Under the pieces are notes generated by a model. That model saw only the letters and a list, made by a program, of their open reading frames with translations, did not search any database and was not told where the DNA came from. DNA of 60,000 nt from Polytrichum commune (lineage: Eukaryota; Streptophyta; Polytrichopsida; Polytrichales; Polytrichaceae), in the NCBI GenBank assembly GCA_950295325.1, contig OX485808.1, positions 27,054,527-27,114,526 of the forward strand, written 5' to 3'. The translations under genes and the position numbers were made by a program. This document shows positions 1-10,649 of the stretch, piece by piece. Numbering within the stretch: the first letter of the stretch is position 1; each line of letters starts with the position of its first letter.

Positions 1-561
1 ACTTTTAAGAGATTGATAATTTGAATGCGTGGAAGTGATGGGTATAGTGTTAAAATAAGAAAGTGAAATAACAAGTTTGAACTTGAGAAGAAAAAGGGGA
101 AGACCCCAAAAGAAGTCTATGGTCTTTTAAATCTGATTGTGTGTTGGATTATAGTGATGCTTGGAACATGTGTGGACAATGTGGTTGGAATCAACAAAAG
201 ACTATAGCCTTATAATTGCTTCATACTAAAAGGATTAATCAAAGAATAGTGTCACCCATGGGTTAGAATTGTACTGCCATTTCAAGTTACATTCAAAATT
301 ATCAATTAATATGAGATAATGAACTACATCAAAGTGCCCTTGGCTTTGGTAAAAATAATATTGCTAACAATTGCTTCAAAGCATTGCTAACTTATATAGT
401 AAATTCTTGCAAACTACGTCATAACAACTAAGCTTAAGAGATGACGTCTTTGGGTTTCAAACCCTTAAATTTGAGCGAGAAAATTGGTTGTGAACCAACT
501 AATGAAACTTCTTCACGATGACAACTTACAATGTAGGGGTATTATTCTGTAGGTGTTATTA

Positions 562-880
562 TGTTACTTTTCTGAATGGGACACCTATATTTGATGGTTG
601 GGTGTGTAGCTTACGTGAGGATGAAAGAACAAACACCACAAAGACATGTGTTTAAAAGAGATTGGATGGCATCTTCACTTTTTAATTGAGCATTCCAAGC
701 ACTTCCAATTCCTAAACACAATTGGAGGAAAGACCGGACTTAAAGTTGTATTCAGTTTTTCTAGTTTCAACAAACATGCACTTTTGATAACCACAACAAA
801 TTCATCGAAAGTCCAATATCCCATCTAAAGTTGTATTTCATTGATGATTCATTGTAGATTTGCAAGTGCAACACAATGAT
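562..880 (+). repeat. Dispersed repeat W, copy 1
   Basis: About 310 bp that recurs in the same orientation near 5080-5335 and 48783-49095. Shared landmarks, in order, are a CACCTATATTTGAT-like start, a stretch with AGACATG and GATTGGATGGCATCTTC, a segment reading AACATGCACTTT-GATAAC, and an ending with TTTG-AATGCAACAC. No coding potential was seen. No clear terminal repeats or target duplication were found, so the class is unknown. The rest of 1-2190 shows no gene. Confidence 0.6.
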
Positions 881-1888
881 GATGACATGAAGAGCTAGTA
901 TTATACTCTATTCTTTAAAATTTGTCCACTATTTAACAAAAGCCACTCATTTGAGGTGACAATGCATTATGACGCGTGAAATGTCCATTGTAGTGTAGTG
1001 CGCTACACCATAATGCCCTCCAAACGTGCAATTTTTATGCAGGGGAATGCCCTTCATGGTCGTGCATTATGGAATAAAAAGGCATGTCCCCTCATACTCT
1101 TGCACTCATGCAAGAGCCATTGAATTCCATAACGCACTTCCCTCAAGGCATTCTCCTACATAAATTTGATCAATAAAAGACAAAGAAAAAGAAATTTAAA
1201 AAAATAGAATAACACATGCAGGCCTTATGTATGTAGAATGCTCTAAATACGTGTCTATGAAATCGTATGATAGTAATGATCCAAGTGGAGAGAGGAAAAG
1301 ACCTACGTGGCAAAGCATTGTCATCGCTAGTACCTAACTACATGAAACATGATATTTAGTGTCACCCACTATTCAGACTTATGCTTTCCTCTATCTTTTT
1401 ATTATCGATGTTCCTTTTTTATATATATATCAAGCATACAAAATTTAACATAACATTATTCAAATCCATAGCAGTGTTTTGTGGGATTGACAAGATTCTA
1501 TGGAATATTCCTCACATGCAAACTGAATGTGAAGATTGTTCTGCAAAATATTGTCAGTCCCACATAACACTGCTATGGATCTGGATAATGATATGAAGCA
1601 ATGCAACATTTGTTGGTTAAAAACTTAAGATATACAACAAGAAAACTGTAGAACCGTGAGGCTTTGTCCTTTACTATGAAAGACTACAATTATAGTTGTC
1701 CACTTTGCTCATGCCAATCCAAGGCTATTTATTATACCAAACCTTTCTTGGATTTTGTGCACCTTCTTCTCAAATGCAGGTCAAGGATTTTGATATCACC
1801 CGAAGTTTTTAGAATAAATAATCAAGAACTGCCGAAATAACTATAGTTAACTAGATTTCTTTCAATGCATTTTAGGGAGCAATTATAG

Positions 1889-1945
<57 letters not shown>

Positions 1946-1957
1946 TATACACATATA
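1889..1957. repeat. Compound microsatellite (CT)n(TA)n(CA)n
   Basis: Uninterrupted CT dinucleotides run directly into TA and then CA dinucleotides. Any minus-strand reading frame here (ending in RERERE) is a product of the repeat and not a gene. Confidence 0.95.
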
Positions 1958-2201
1958 ATTATAGTTAACATCCACATAAAATAAGGTGGACCAAAAATAA
2001 CAAGAACAAGTAACGTTCAAGTGTGAACGCAAAGTGGTTAGGAAATTTGCTCGTGAAACGAATGAGTTGATGCATAGCCTCTGTCCTACAGACAGAGCCA
2101 ATAAACAAATATAGAGTTGCGTAATTCCAAATAGCAAGTGACACTAACTATCGTATTCTTGGTGGTTGTAGTGAGTACCTGCCCAGATCCCTAGCTAGCT
2201 A

Positions 2202-3152
2202 CCGTAGTTTACTAGCAGGTTGGGCAACTTGCTGCCTAATATTTAATTAAAGTTCAAAAAGTAGGTTCGGCACCTAAAAATAGTATATTCACATTTTCGG
2301 CAATTTTTCCTTTTAATTTTTAAAAATTCGGCTTAAATTCATTTTTAATTTTCAATTTTCAATTTAAGCTTATATCTTGTACATCTCTCTTGCATTGAAT
2401 GACAAGTAAGATATGAGTGAAGAGTTGAGAATGCTCTGTGATTTATGCAAGTAGAGTGGAGTTGTGTTCAACAATGCATATGGGATATGTGAACTTTGAG
2501 GTGAAGCACCTAGTTAGACTTCATTTTTATAACACACATAACTTTTGCATAGAGTCTTCAAATGACATAAAATTTGTTGGAGGTGAAAGATTACTTGATT
2601 TCTAAACTTTTCTTAGAGCAACAAAATTCCAAAAAAGTTGATCTTCTATGCACAAATGAGCTCCGAAAAACTGTTATGAACGCATTTTTAATTTTTTGAT
2701 CTTTACACGGCTGCAATGTTTTGTCCATATCTTTTGCATAAAGACTTATTTTGACACAAAACTTGTTGGAGGTGGAAGAAGGATTGATTTCTCAACTTTT
2801 GTTAGTTGGACAAAATTCTATAAAACTTCATCTTCTATGCTCAATTGGACTCCAAAAATTTGTGTACAACACATTTGAAAAGCCTCACCTAGAGTCTTGC
2901 TACTTCTTAACCCATATTCTTTGTGGACTAATGTAAGTGAGCTTGATTACAAAACGAGCACCTTCTCTCCTTCAAAATTCATATATGCTTCCATTGTAAT
3001 TAAAACTCTAGTGAGAAGTAAAAATTTCTTACTTTTCGGCAATTTTGAAAAATAATTAATTTTATATTCGGCAAAAAATGCCAATAATATTCCTAATTTT
3101 TAGGCATCTGTTTTTAGAATTATTTTGTGCCGAACCTGCTATTAAACTACGG
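2202..3152 (+). mobile_element. 0.95-kb non-autonomous DNA element, copy 1
   Basis: The element is bounded by inverted repeats. The left end reads CCGTAGTTTACTAGCAGGTT; the reverse complement of the right end is the same except A for C at position 12. A TA dinucleotide flanks each side, which fits a 2-bp TA target duplication. A second copy lies at 57683-58625 in the same orientation and is almost identical by eye. The interior holds a diverged tandem duplication of about 150 bp (around 2530-2690 and 2720-2880) containing GTTGGAGGTG. The 60-aa frame inside is shared by both copies only because the DNA is; I see no transposase. Superfamily uncertain (Tc1/mariner-like by TA duplication only). 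Confidence 0.8.
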
Positions 3153-3340
3153 TAGTACTAAAGTCAGGCACTCTGGTCCTTCATCGATTCATTGGACATC
3201 AGAAACCTGAACTTTGAGCACTGTCAGCGAAATCATATTTTAATTGACCATGATCGCCAATTGTTTTAAAAAATGGTCAAACATCACAATGCTTCAAAGA
3301 TCAGAGTCAAGTGTCGAATTATGGGGAGAGCTGACTGCCA

Positions 3341-3476
3341 CACTGTTTTCTCTAATTAGTGTGGGTGGGAAATTAGTGTGGTCCACATTGATTTTTATAG
3401 TACTTTGCCTTGTCTTGAATTTCCATCCAAATGTGTAGAGGGAAAAAAAAACCCACACTAATTAGACAAAACAATG
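3341..3476. mobile_element. 136-bp fold-back MITE
   Basis: The terminal 26 bp are inverted repeats with 24 matches; the core TCTAATTAGTGTGGGT is identical in both arms. TA follows the right end; the equivalent left dinucleotide is CA. It sits in a hAT-like X-family repeat at the position homologous to the one used by the 15491-15828 element. Confidence 0.7.
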
Positions 3477-4097
3477 TAGTTACAGGTGACCCTGTTGAGT
3501 TTGAGATATAACCGGTTCAAGGTCGAAAGGTTAGGAGAATTCGTGATGATCACGGGGAGGTCACTCCATTGTCAAGTTGAAAACCACGTGCGAACAAAGT
3601 TTGCTACCCCTATATTATATGCCATAGATAATTTTAAATTTTATGATGTTTTTTCTATATATACATATCCATTGATAATATCTTTTGTATATTTTTTTGA
3701 AACTTTTAGTCATCTCCATTTTTTCTAGAAATTTTTTTAGTTCAATTCTGCGTCATTCTAGTTAGAAACGGTATGTTTTCTAGAAAAAACAAATTATCAA
3801 ATTTGGTTATCAGTTTTTACTATGTGATAGATACCACGTATATGTACTCATAAATTTTTTTGGATAAAAGTTTGACCCATTTTGTTGATGCAACTTAGAA
3901 AAAGTAGATTTTTTTTGTTTGCACGTGGTTTTCAACTCGAGAATGGAGTGACCTCCCCGTGGTGATGATTTCGGAGGAATTTATAGAGTGTACCTCAAAT
4001 ACATGAGAAGAGGAACCGAAAGATTGCAACATGAAACCGGTTGGACTTGGAAGCACTAGGATTTCGACCGACCAATCATGTTCTAAACCTCCCCGGG
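3477..4097 (+). repeat. X-family hAT-like MITE, interrupted copy X1
   Basis: Recognised by the family core GTTGAGTTTGAGATATAACC, then AGGAATTTATAGAGTGTACC, GGTTGGACTTGG and a right end with CTCCCCGG. It is split by the MITE at 3551-3961, and its left part was split by the 136-bp fold-back element. Better preserved members at 15465-16033, 38232-38457 and 53680-53908 show the intact structure of about 225-230 bp. Confidence 0.65.
3551..3961. mobile_element. CACGGGG-type MITE, copy 1 (411 bp)
   Basis: Starts CACGGGGAGGTCACTCCATT and ends with the inverse complement. The inverted arms continue through a CCACGTGCG motif for about 40 bp. A perfect 8-bp direct repeat, GTGATGAT, flanks it at 3543-3550 and 3962-3969. 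Eight-base duplications are typical of the hAT superfamily. There is no coding capacity. It is inserted in X1. The second copy is at 19020-19429. Confidence 0.9.
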
Positions 4098-4125
4098 GTT
4101 TGGAGTGAAGCTTACCCTTCTAATG

Positions 4126-4644
4126 GCCCCCTTCCCACCTGACTTTACCCAATAACCAAAGTCTTTCCTAAAAACTAGGTGAAGCTCCCTCGGTTACAGC
4201 GGAGGCGTCCGGTTGTCCCAGTGCACCTACAAGAACTTGCTCCGGAGATTGTCGAGTAGGTTTTAGTTAAGTAGCTTTCACACATGTTCATGGTTTAATC
4301 TACCAAGCAATGGATGTTGGATAGTTTTTGTCCCATCCCCAAATGCCTTACTACTCATCTATCTTACCATCGGTTTTGTTGATGGAGCTCCTCGTGCCCT
4401 CATAGCTAAGACTAAAAGCAACCAATCACAAGGGCAGGAGGCGACACATTTAAAGGTCCTACATTTCTTGCCTCATGTCTAGGTACCGATGGGAGGGTCG
4501 GTGCCTGAGGCTCAAAACCTCCGCTTTTAAACCATGCCACATCATTTGTCAACTAGGCTCGGGACTAGATACAGTCGGTGGTGTGAAGGCCGTGTTTTTA
4601 GAACCAACTTTTAGGCTTAGCTAAAAGTCACGTGGGAAGGGGGC
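4126..4644. mobile_element. Inverted-repeat-bounded element (519 bp)
   Basis: The left end GCCCCCTTCCCACCTGACTT and the reverse complement of the right end (GCCCCCTTCCCACGTGACTT) match at 19 of 20 positions. I see no convincing target duplication and no reading frame. Probably a non-autonomous DNA transposon. Confidence 0.55.
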
Positions 4645-5079
4645 ATAATCCATGTACTATGTCACTCAAGGTGTGTTTCCACATAACCACTGTGGGTGGG
4701 TTGAGTGGGGGTTCCAGCCCACTTTTGGTTACTATTCTTCTTCGTTCACACGTAACTTCATGTGGCCGTGATAGTTGAAGATTGGATTTATACTCAACAT
4801 TTGTGTTTGAAAACCATTAATTGGTGCAATTTGCGGAGTGGAGACAAACACTTTTATGGATTCTAGTGGGAAGGTTGTTTAAAAGTAGTTAATTACCTCC
4901 TTCAAATCTTCTCCCATGTCATATTGACGGTGACTACAAACGAAAGTAAACCAAAGAAAGTGCAGTAAAGTACTATGCGGGTTATATATCCAATGTTACT
5001 TTTGGTTGTTCATTCTTAAACAACCGGTACCCATATTCCATTGGTGTCTAGCTAGTTTAGGTGAGACTTGAAGATCACA

Positions 5080-5335
5080 CACCCTAAAGAAGACACAAAG
5101 AAGACACCGATTAAAAGAGGTCGGACTACATCTTCAACTCTTATTAACTATTTCCTCCTTCACACTCAACAGTGTGAACACCGATTGCGAGAACCTAGTA
5201 ATGTAGTCAATTAAGGAATCGATAAACATGCACTTTCGATAACCCATGATGAAATCGAGCTTGGAGGGTCCGATTTCCAATCCACTTACAAGTATTGCAG
5301 GTTTCCTAGTGTATCACAAGTTTCATTGTGCAAAT
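5080..5335 (+). repeat. Dispersed repeat W, copy 2
   Basis: Matches repeat W at 562-880 and 48783-49095 in order and orientation, including AACATGCACTTTCGATAAC and the CACACTCAA-AGTGTGAACAC segment. Non-coding. The stretch 4645-5080 between it and the preceding element shows no gene. Confidence 0.55.
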
Positions 5336-5392
5336 CTAATCAGCAACTAGTAGTTCTAATTAAAGAGAAAGGAAAAACAAACCGAATACTTA

Positions 5393-5927
5393 GGGCCGCT
5401 TTACACCTAGTAGAGGCCGGGCCAATTCCCCTTGAGGCCAATTGCATGAAATTTCAGCTCCTTTTGGGTTGGAGGCCGGCCTCAACTACACATTATAATA
5501 AGATTATAATGGGGGTGAATTGTTCCATATGTAAAGGCCTTAGGGTCAAGAAACTAGGCCGATTCAATAAATCTAACATAATCCAACGGATCTAGCATAA
5601 TCTAGCATAGAGCCGTTCATATTTCCACATAATCAAATGGATATAGTTTGCTAAAAAAATCTTTTTGAATTTTGAATTTTTTTGAATTAAAATGTGACAT
5701 GGGCCCCGAGGCCAAGAATTGGCCCTCCATTTTGGGTGCACCCAATTCAACAAGCTCGGGGCGTGTCATACCATGCATTTTTTCATTAAAAATTCATACC
5801 ACCAAATCGGCCCAGCCTCTAGGTTTAAAGGGGTTGGGGCCAATTTCAGCCTTTTGGCCAATCACAAGTGAGGATTTCAAGCCTCTTACACAACGAATTG
5901 GTCCGGCTTGTAGGTGTAAAGCGGCCC
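5393..5927 (+). mobile_element. Tourist-like (PIF/Harbinger) MITE T1, copy 1
   Basis: Ends GGGCCGCTTTACACCTA and, inverted, TAGGTGTAAAGCGGCCC. Flanked by TTA at 5390-5392 and 5928-5930. Terminal GGGCC with a TWA 3-bp duplication is the signature of PIF/Harbinger MITEs. The 535-bp body has long inverted arms around GAGGCCGGGCCAATTC. A second copy in opposite orientation is at 29305-29833. The reading frames at 5672-6001 lie in the inverted arm and are not genes. Confidence 0.9.
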
Positions 5928-5985
5928 TTACACCCACATATATACCCTCACAACCATCACAATCACGACACGAAGCAGCGGAAAC

Positions 5986-6610
5986 CACTGTCCGGAGATA
6001 ACCCTAAACCCTAAACCCTAACCCATTGTCCGTTTAAGTTTGAGAAATAACCAATTGAAGTTGGAAACTTCCTTCAGGAGACTTACCGATCATTTTAGAG
6101 GAATCTATAGAATGTACCCAGTGTCCAAGATTGAAGTCCTCAATGCCCTTCCATCGTGATTTGGCCCTTCAGAATATACCTACCTCATAACAACCTTTCA
6201 AAACGCAACCCCAAATTGAAAATGAAGACGTCACTTGAAGTCCTCGATATAATCAGCCCGCCACAAGAGCCAACAAGCGTAGGGCGTTGTCACTACAAGA
6301 AGTGGAGTTAGATGGTCGATTCTTAATTCTTCATATTGTACTAGAAACATGTACCAGATAATTCGTGCACGAGTTAAATAATAGTTTTGAACTACATTTC
6401 TATATCCTTGGATTGACGGACGACTTGGATTTGAACCAGCCCTTCACCTGAACGGCTGGAATTTGAGAGCCCTTCAAATCAAACTCATATGAGGGCTTCA
6501 ATCTTGAGAATCAAATGTATCTCAAATGAATGAAAGCAAAACCGGAAGATGGCAGCATGTAACCGGTTGGATTTAGAATCACTAGCATCTTGACCGACTC
6601 TAAGGTAGAA
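5986..6610 (+). repeat. X-family MITE, interrupted copy X2
   Basis: The left terminus CACTGTCCGGAGAT, the core AGGAATCTATAGAATGTACC and the distal part CATGTAACCGGTTGG (near 6560) are X-family. About 390 bp of other DNA separates the halves, and the right terminus is lost. It holds the interstitial telomere tract. Nothing else recognisable lies between 6610 and 7185. Confidence 0.6.
6000..6024. repeat. Interstitial telomeric repeat (CCCTAAA)
   Basis: Three and a bit head-to-tail units of the plant (Arabidopsis-type) telomere repeat, CCCTAAA, end in a CCCTAACCC variant. It sits inside an X-family MITE, between the left terminus (CACTGTCCGGAGAT) and the body (GTTTAAGTTTGAG), where other copies carry TCCGACCGCTAGTACAG. 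Such tracts are known to arise when telomerase or telomere DNA is used in break repair. Confidence 0.9.
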
Positions 6611-7185
6611 ATACCATAACCCGTTAACCACCCTCTAGCTAGTTGTGCACTAGACCACCGTCATAATGATGAAGTGCCATTTCTAAAACATATCATTTCT
6701 CGGCAGCAACTTCAATGCATGTACACTTAGTGTAGCCAACGGGAGTGAAGTGTTGATGTACTCATGAGATAACCGATTTAGGCGATGTTCTATATGGAAA
6801 TGCGGATTACCGTGTTCAGTGTAGGGAGAATGCAGTGACCGGGTAGGGGGTTGGACAACTTTCCACTTTGAAAAATTGTAGCATTTTTTGTATAGGGCAA
6901 AAAAATATGAAACAACTTGCATTCTTCATGAATCCTTCTCGTCTATCTTGGAAAATTATCTCATGATTGTCAGACCAGATCTTCAATGCTAATCACCTTA
7001 TTTTCACAGGTTATGGTATTTCTTCCTTATATGCCCAAAATCTAACTTCCCGGGCACTGGCAAAAACAACTATAACCGCCGTTCCATCAATCACCACCAC
7101 AATGGTGGTAGTGTGTGAACGTTCCTTCAATCGAGAGAGCATCAACACTGACAGTGTAAGTGATGAGAAGTGGTCATAAGAATCA

Positions 7186-7639
7186 GGGCCACTTCACACA
7201 CGAGACTGAGAGCCCGTGACCACTACACTTCAAGCACTCTCATTGGTGCAAAAGGCGGAGCCGGTCCAAGTTCGCTACTTCACACTACGCCTGAGGGACC
7301 AACGCAGTATGTGAATGCAAGATGGATGTGAAGTCTACATGGATTCCTACATGGCATCGAATGAATCATGTTTCATGGTTACTTGGACTATTTTCAAAAA
7401 CCACCTCTTGGAGGTAGGCCTAACACAAAACCGGGAGATCGTGGCACTCCGAACGCTCACAACCATTGATTTGTACTTTTTTATCATGCGTAAGGACCCA
7501 CATCAATAGAAATTCATTGAAGTAGTATTTGGTTGAGGGCCCAATCACGTATGACTTCACACTACACTTGGGACGGCCTTTGGACACTTTCTTTTGGGCT
7601 CTCACAATCACGGCTCTTGGCTCGTATGTGAAGTGGCCC
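7186..7639 (+). mobile_element. Tourist-like MITE T2, copy 1
   Basis: The left end GGGCCACTTCACACACGAG and the right end inverted (GGGCCACTTCACATACGAG) match at all but one position. Flanks are TCA and TTA, consistent with a TTA target duplication with one change. It is related to the element at 31814-32399. The 189-aa minus-strand frame (7420-7989) runs from this element into the next and is not a gene. Confidence 0.75.
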
Positions 7640-7769
7640 TTAGTGGTAGCAATTGTGTGTGCCGGCCTGCCAGGTGAGGAAGGATGAAGGAAGAAGGAAG
7701 TCCAGTTTGCATGCCTGCACCCGGACTGCGGTGTGATCATCGAGACAAGCACAAGAGGGCGTATCCTCA

Positions 7770-8316
7770 CGGCTGGTTGACACCATGGACCATGGAAGAT
7801 GGCATTTTTTCGTGGTCCGACTTCCATGGTCCGATTTCTCGGAAAATCGATTTTCAAAGCCTTTGGGCCCCTCACTAGGTGTAAACACAAATGCGGACCA
7901 AGAGGAATGACCGTGCACCAAAAAGTGAATGTGCTGATTTTTTTTTTATACATGTCCAAAACATGCGGTTTGGAGGAAAAGTAATTCAAGTTTGACCATC
8001 CTCTTGTTTTCTCTTGTCTTCATCTTCTCTTCCCCATAGAAATAAATTCATCAGAAATTTATTATAACAACATTTCTTTGTCATGGACCATGACAGAACA
8101 CCTCGTTTGCCTCTCCCACCGCAAAACTAGTTGGACCATGTCAGTGGATAACGTAGGCTTCAAAATATGTCTTTTGAGGACCTCAAACTCCATGGTCACT
8201 CTGACATTTTTTTCCCTTGGTGTAAATTGAAGTGGTCCCTAGACAAATTTAACAGCCAATCACAAATCTTACAGGGCCTTGGGACGACTTCATGGTCCAT
8301 GGTGTCAAACAGGCCC
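7770..8316 (+). mobile_element. Tourist-like MITE T3, copy 1
   Basis: The right end inverted reads GGGCCTGTTTGACACCATGG; the left end is CGGCTGGTTGACACCATGG. TTA follows the right end and TCA precedes the left. Two direct repeats of about 90 bp (7677-7769 and 8320-8405, both GGAAGAAGGAAGTC to GTATCCTCA) flank it, so the element lies between halves of a local duplication. A partial second copy is at 21600-22077. Confidence 0.7.
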
Positions 8317-8658
8317 TTAGGAAGGAAGAAGGAAGTCGCATCTGCCTGGCACCTGGACTGCTGCACGATCATCAAGACAAGAAGCACTGGGTGGATGTAT
8401 CCTCAGGTGAAGAATATGAGCGGCCCTGCATATAATTTCATGCATATAATAATACTATAATAATATACGGAGCATATATATTCATGTATATAATATACTA
8501 TAGTAATAATATAGTAATATAAGGAGCGTATAATTTCATGCAGGCACTTGGAATTGGGTCGGAAAGCAGGAGGCTGACAAGCATCACATGAGCTCATAAA
8601 TGATGAAGACATGAAGGTGCAGGAAGAATCCAGCAGTTGAATGCATGCACATAACTTA

Positions 8659-8982
8659 GGGCCGGTTCACACTATGGCCAAACTTCGAGAGGAGAAGCGT
8701 TTGGACCAATGAAAATGTAGAAATGTCCAAAGTCCATCCTCTCGGCCTTCACACTAGAGGCCGAAGTCCAAAGGACGTCGTCTCCAAAAGAGCCTAGGTG
8801 GCAGCACTTTTAGAAAGTTATGGCGCCAAGAGTTTGGCCTCTCGACCCAAACTTCCGTTGAGAGGCCGAACTTTTTTTTCATTAAAATATTAAAAATCTG
8901 AATATAGCTTCTCCTCTCCACATAGTTTGGTCTAGAAAAGTGACGCTTCTCCTCTCGACTTGGGCATAGTGTGAACCGGCCC
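8659..8982 (+). mobile_element. Tourist-like MITE T4 (324 bp)
   Basis: Perfect terminal inverted repeats GGGCCGGTTCACACTATG, flanked by TTA at 8656-8658 and 8983-8985. The interior arms contain GAGAGGAGAAGCG and its complement CGCTTCTCCTCTC. Typical PIF/Harbinger MITE with no coding capacity. Confidence 0.9.
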
Positions 8983-9018
8983 TTAGACAGACATGATCAG
9001 TTGCCGCTCATCAATGAA

Positions 9019-9076
9019 TCGATCGATCGATCGATCTGCCGCCTTGTCACATGAGATGAGATGAGATGAGATGAGA
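9019..9076. repeat. Short tandem repeats (ATCG)n and (ATGAG)n
   Basis: An ATCG tetranucleotide run is followed about 20 bp later by four ATGAG-type pentamers. The ATCG run recurs inside each unit of the following tandem array. Confidence 0.9.
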
Positions 9077-9123
9077 TTCAGAAGCCGGCGTCGGTGGACC
9101 TCGACAGGTGATCTAAGTTAAAG

Positions 9124-10011
9124 CAGACCCGGCTACTTACAAGTTCCATACTGCGTCAGTGGATCAGGCTGCGCTTTCAGAGACTTTCTCTCACAACCGA
9201 CACTTTCCATTCACGATTCGATCGATCGATCGACACTTGACGGTCAATTTATCTTGCATTCCGGGTGCATGCATTCCCTCGTTACATCGATCCTTACAAT
9301 TCACGTATTGTGATCCAAACTGAGCCCGGCTACTTACAAGTTCCATACCGTGTCAGTGGATCATCAGGCTGCGCTTTCAGAGACTTTCTCTCACAACCGA
9401 CAGTTTCCATTCACAATTCGATCGATCGATCGACAGACATTTGACGGTCAATTGATCTTGCATTCCGGGTGCATGCATTCCCTCGTTACATCGATCCCTA
9501 CAATTCATCGCCAGGCTCTGCAGTAAGGAAAAGTGTATATGTTTGACAAAGTTTTTGCAAGTTTCTTCACTTTTGACATGCAAAGACTCGCACCAAAAAT
9601 TTTATAAAATAAAATTGCACGTCAATTGACACGCACAATTCAGAAGTTGACACGTATTGTGATCCAAACTGAGCCCGGCTACTTACAAGTTCCATACCGT
9701 GTCAGTGGATCAGGCTGCGCTTTCAGAGACTTTCTCTCGCAACCGACAGTTTCCACTCACGATTCGTAAATCGATCGATCGATCGACATTTGACTGTCAA
9801 TTTATGTTGCATTCCGGGTGGGTGCAATCCCTCGTTAATTACATCCCTACAATTCATCGCCAGACTCTGCAGTAAGGACCAGTGTGTATGTTTGACAAAA
9901 AATTTGCAAGTTTTTCACTTTTGACATGCAAAAACTCACACAAAAAAATTAAAAAATTAAAAAATTAAATGCACGTCAATTGAGACGTACAATTTAGAAG
10001 TTGACACGTGT
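9124..10011 (+). repeat. Three-unit tandem duplication that includes a hAT left end
   Basis: Units start at about 9124, 9321 and 9673, each with CCCGGCTACTTACAAGTTCC, a TTTCAGAGACTTTCTCTC block, an (ATCG)n run and GCATTCCGGGTG. Unit 3 runs into the intact hAT terminus at 9880. Unit 2 contains a diverged copy of the target duplication plus the first ~130 bp of that terminus (9523-9662). Unit 1 lacks this part. The array therefore formed after the transposon inserted. Confidence 0.85.
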
Positions 10012-10174
10012 TGTGACTTGTGAAGAAAAAACACATGTCAATTGACACGTTAGAAATTGAAATGATAGATATTACTAGGCAAAGTAAGTACCCATAAACT
10101 ACAGTCTGAAAAACATAACCCATAACAACAAGAGAACTTCCTACACTCACTTACGTACTTAAGTTGAGCCTTGT

Positions 10175-10312
10175 TTTTGTAATTTCCTCTGTAACCGGGA
10201 AGGCTCTACAACTGAGACGGTGATCAGAGAGAAGATGGAGGCTAAGTACAAGGCCGACAAGACCATTGTTCCTAGTTTCCTACAGGTGTTTTTCCATGAT
10301 TGTTTTGTACAG
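10175..10312 (+). pseudogene. Class III peroxidase first-exon fragment captured in a hAT element
   Basis: In one frame the DNA encodes TETVIREKMEAKYKADKTIV, then PSFLQVFFHDCFVQ. This matches the N-terminal part of secretory plant class III peroxidases, where helix B carries the distal-histidine motif (R-L-x-F-H-D-C-F-V). The His, Asp and Cys of HDC are kept; the catalytic distal Arg is Gln. The exon stops after FVQ at a GTATGT donor, the position of a common intron in this family. The signal peptide and the usual Cys-Pro before this region are not recognisable, and no downstream exon (GCDAS onward) is present. Lying between the hAT left terminus and the transposase, it looks like a transduplicated host fragment. 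Not functional as a peroxidase. Confidence 0.75.
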
Positions 10313-10649
10313 GTATGTGAATACACAAGTTGCCCAAGCAAATCTCGAAGAGTGATGCTTTGACTAGTTAGATATTAGGTTAATTTTGAGGCGTCTCAGC
10401 TTGACATTGGGATGATTTGAGGTAGACTTTGCATAGTGCAAAGATCCCCTTCAAATTGAGTTTAATGTACAATTCACAATACATGTATTTAAGCTAGATT
10501 GGAAGCATTATTGTTGTTGGGTCTATGATTTGAATGCCATCAGCGTTCACAAGTCCCTAACGTACTCTAGGCCAGTGGTAGATAATCGACTCTCACTAGT
10601 GGTACCGCCTACATCTGTTATAGGTACTTTATATTTTCCAGTATAGAAT

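Noticed and set aside
2696-2878. 60-codon frame nearly identical to one at 58169-58351
   Set aside because: Identity reflects two recent copies of the same non-coding element, not selection on a peptide.
7420-7989. 189-codon minus-strand frame
   Set aside because: It spans the junction of two Tourist-like MITEs and is made of their inverted arms; the homologous copy elsewhere does not keep the frame.
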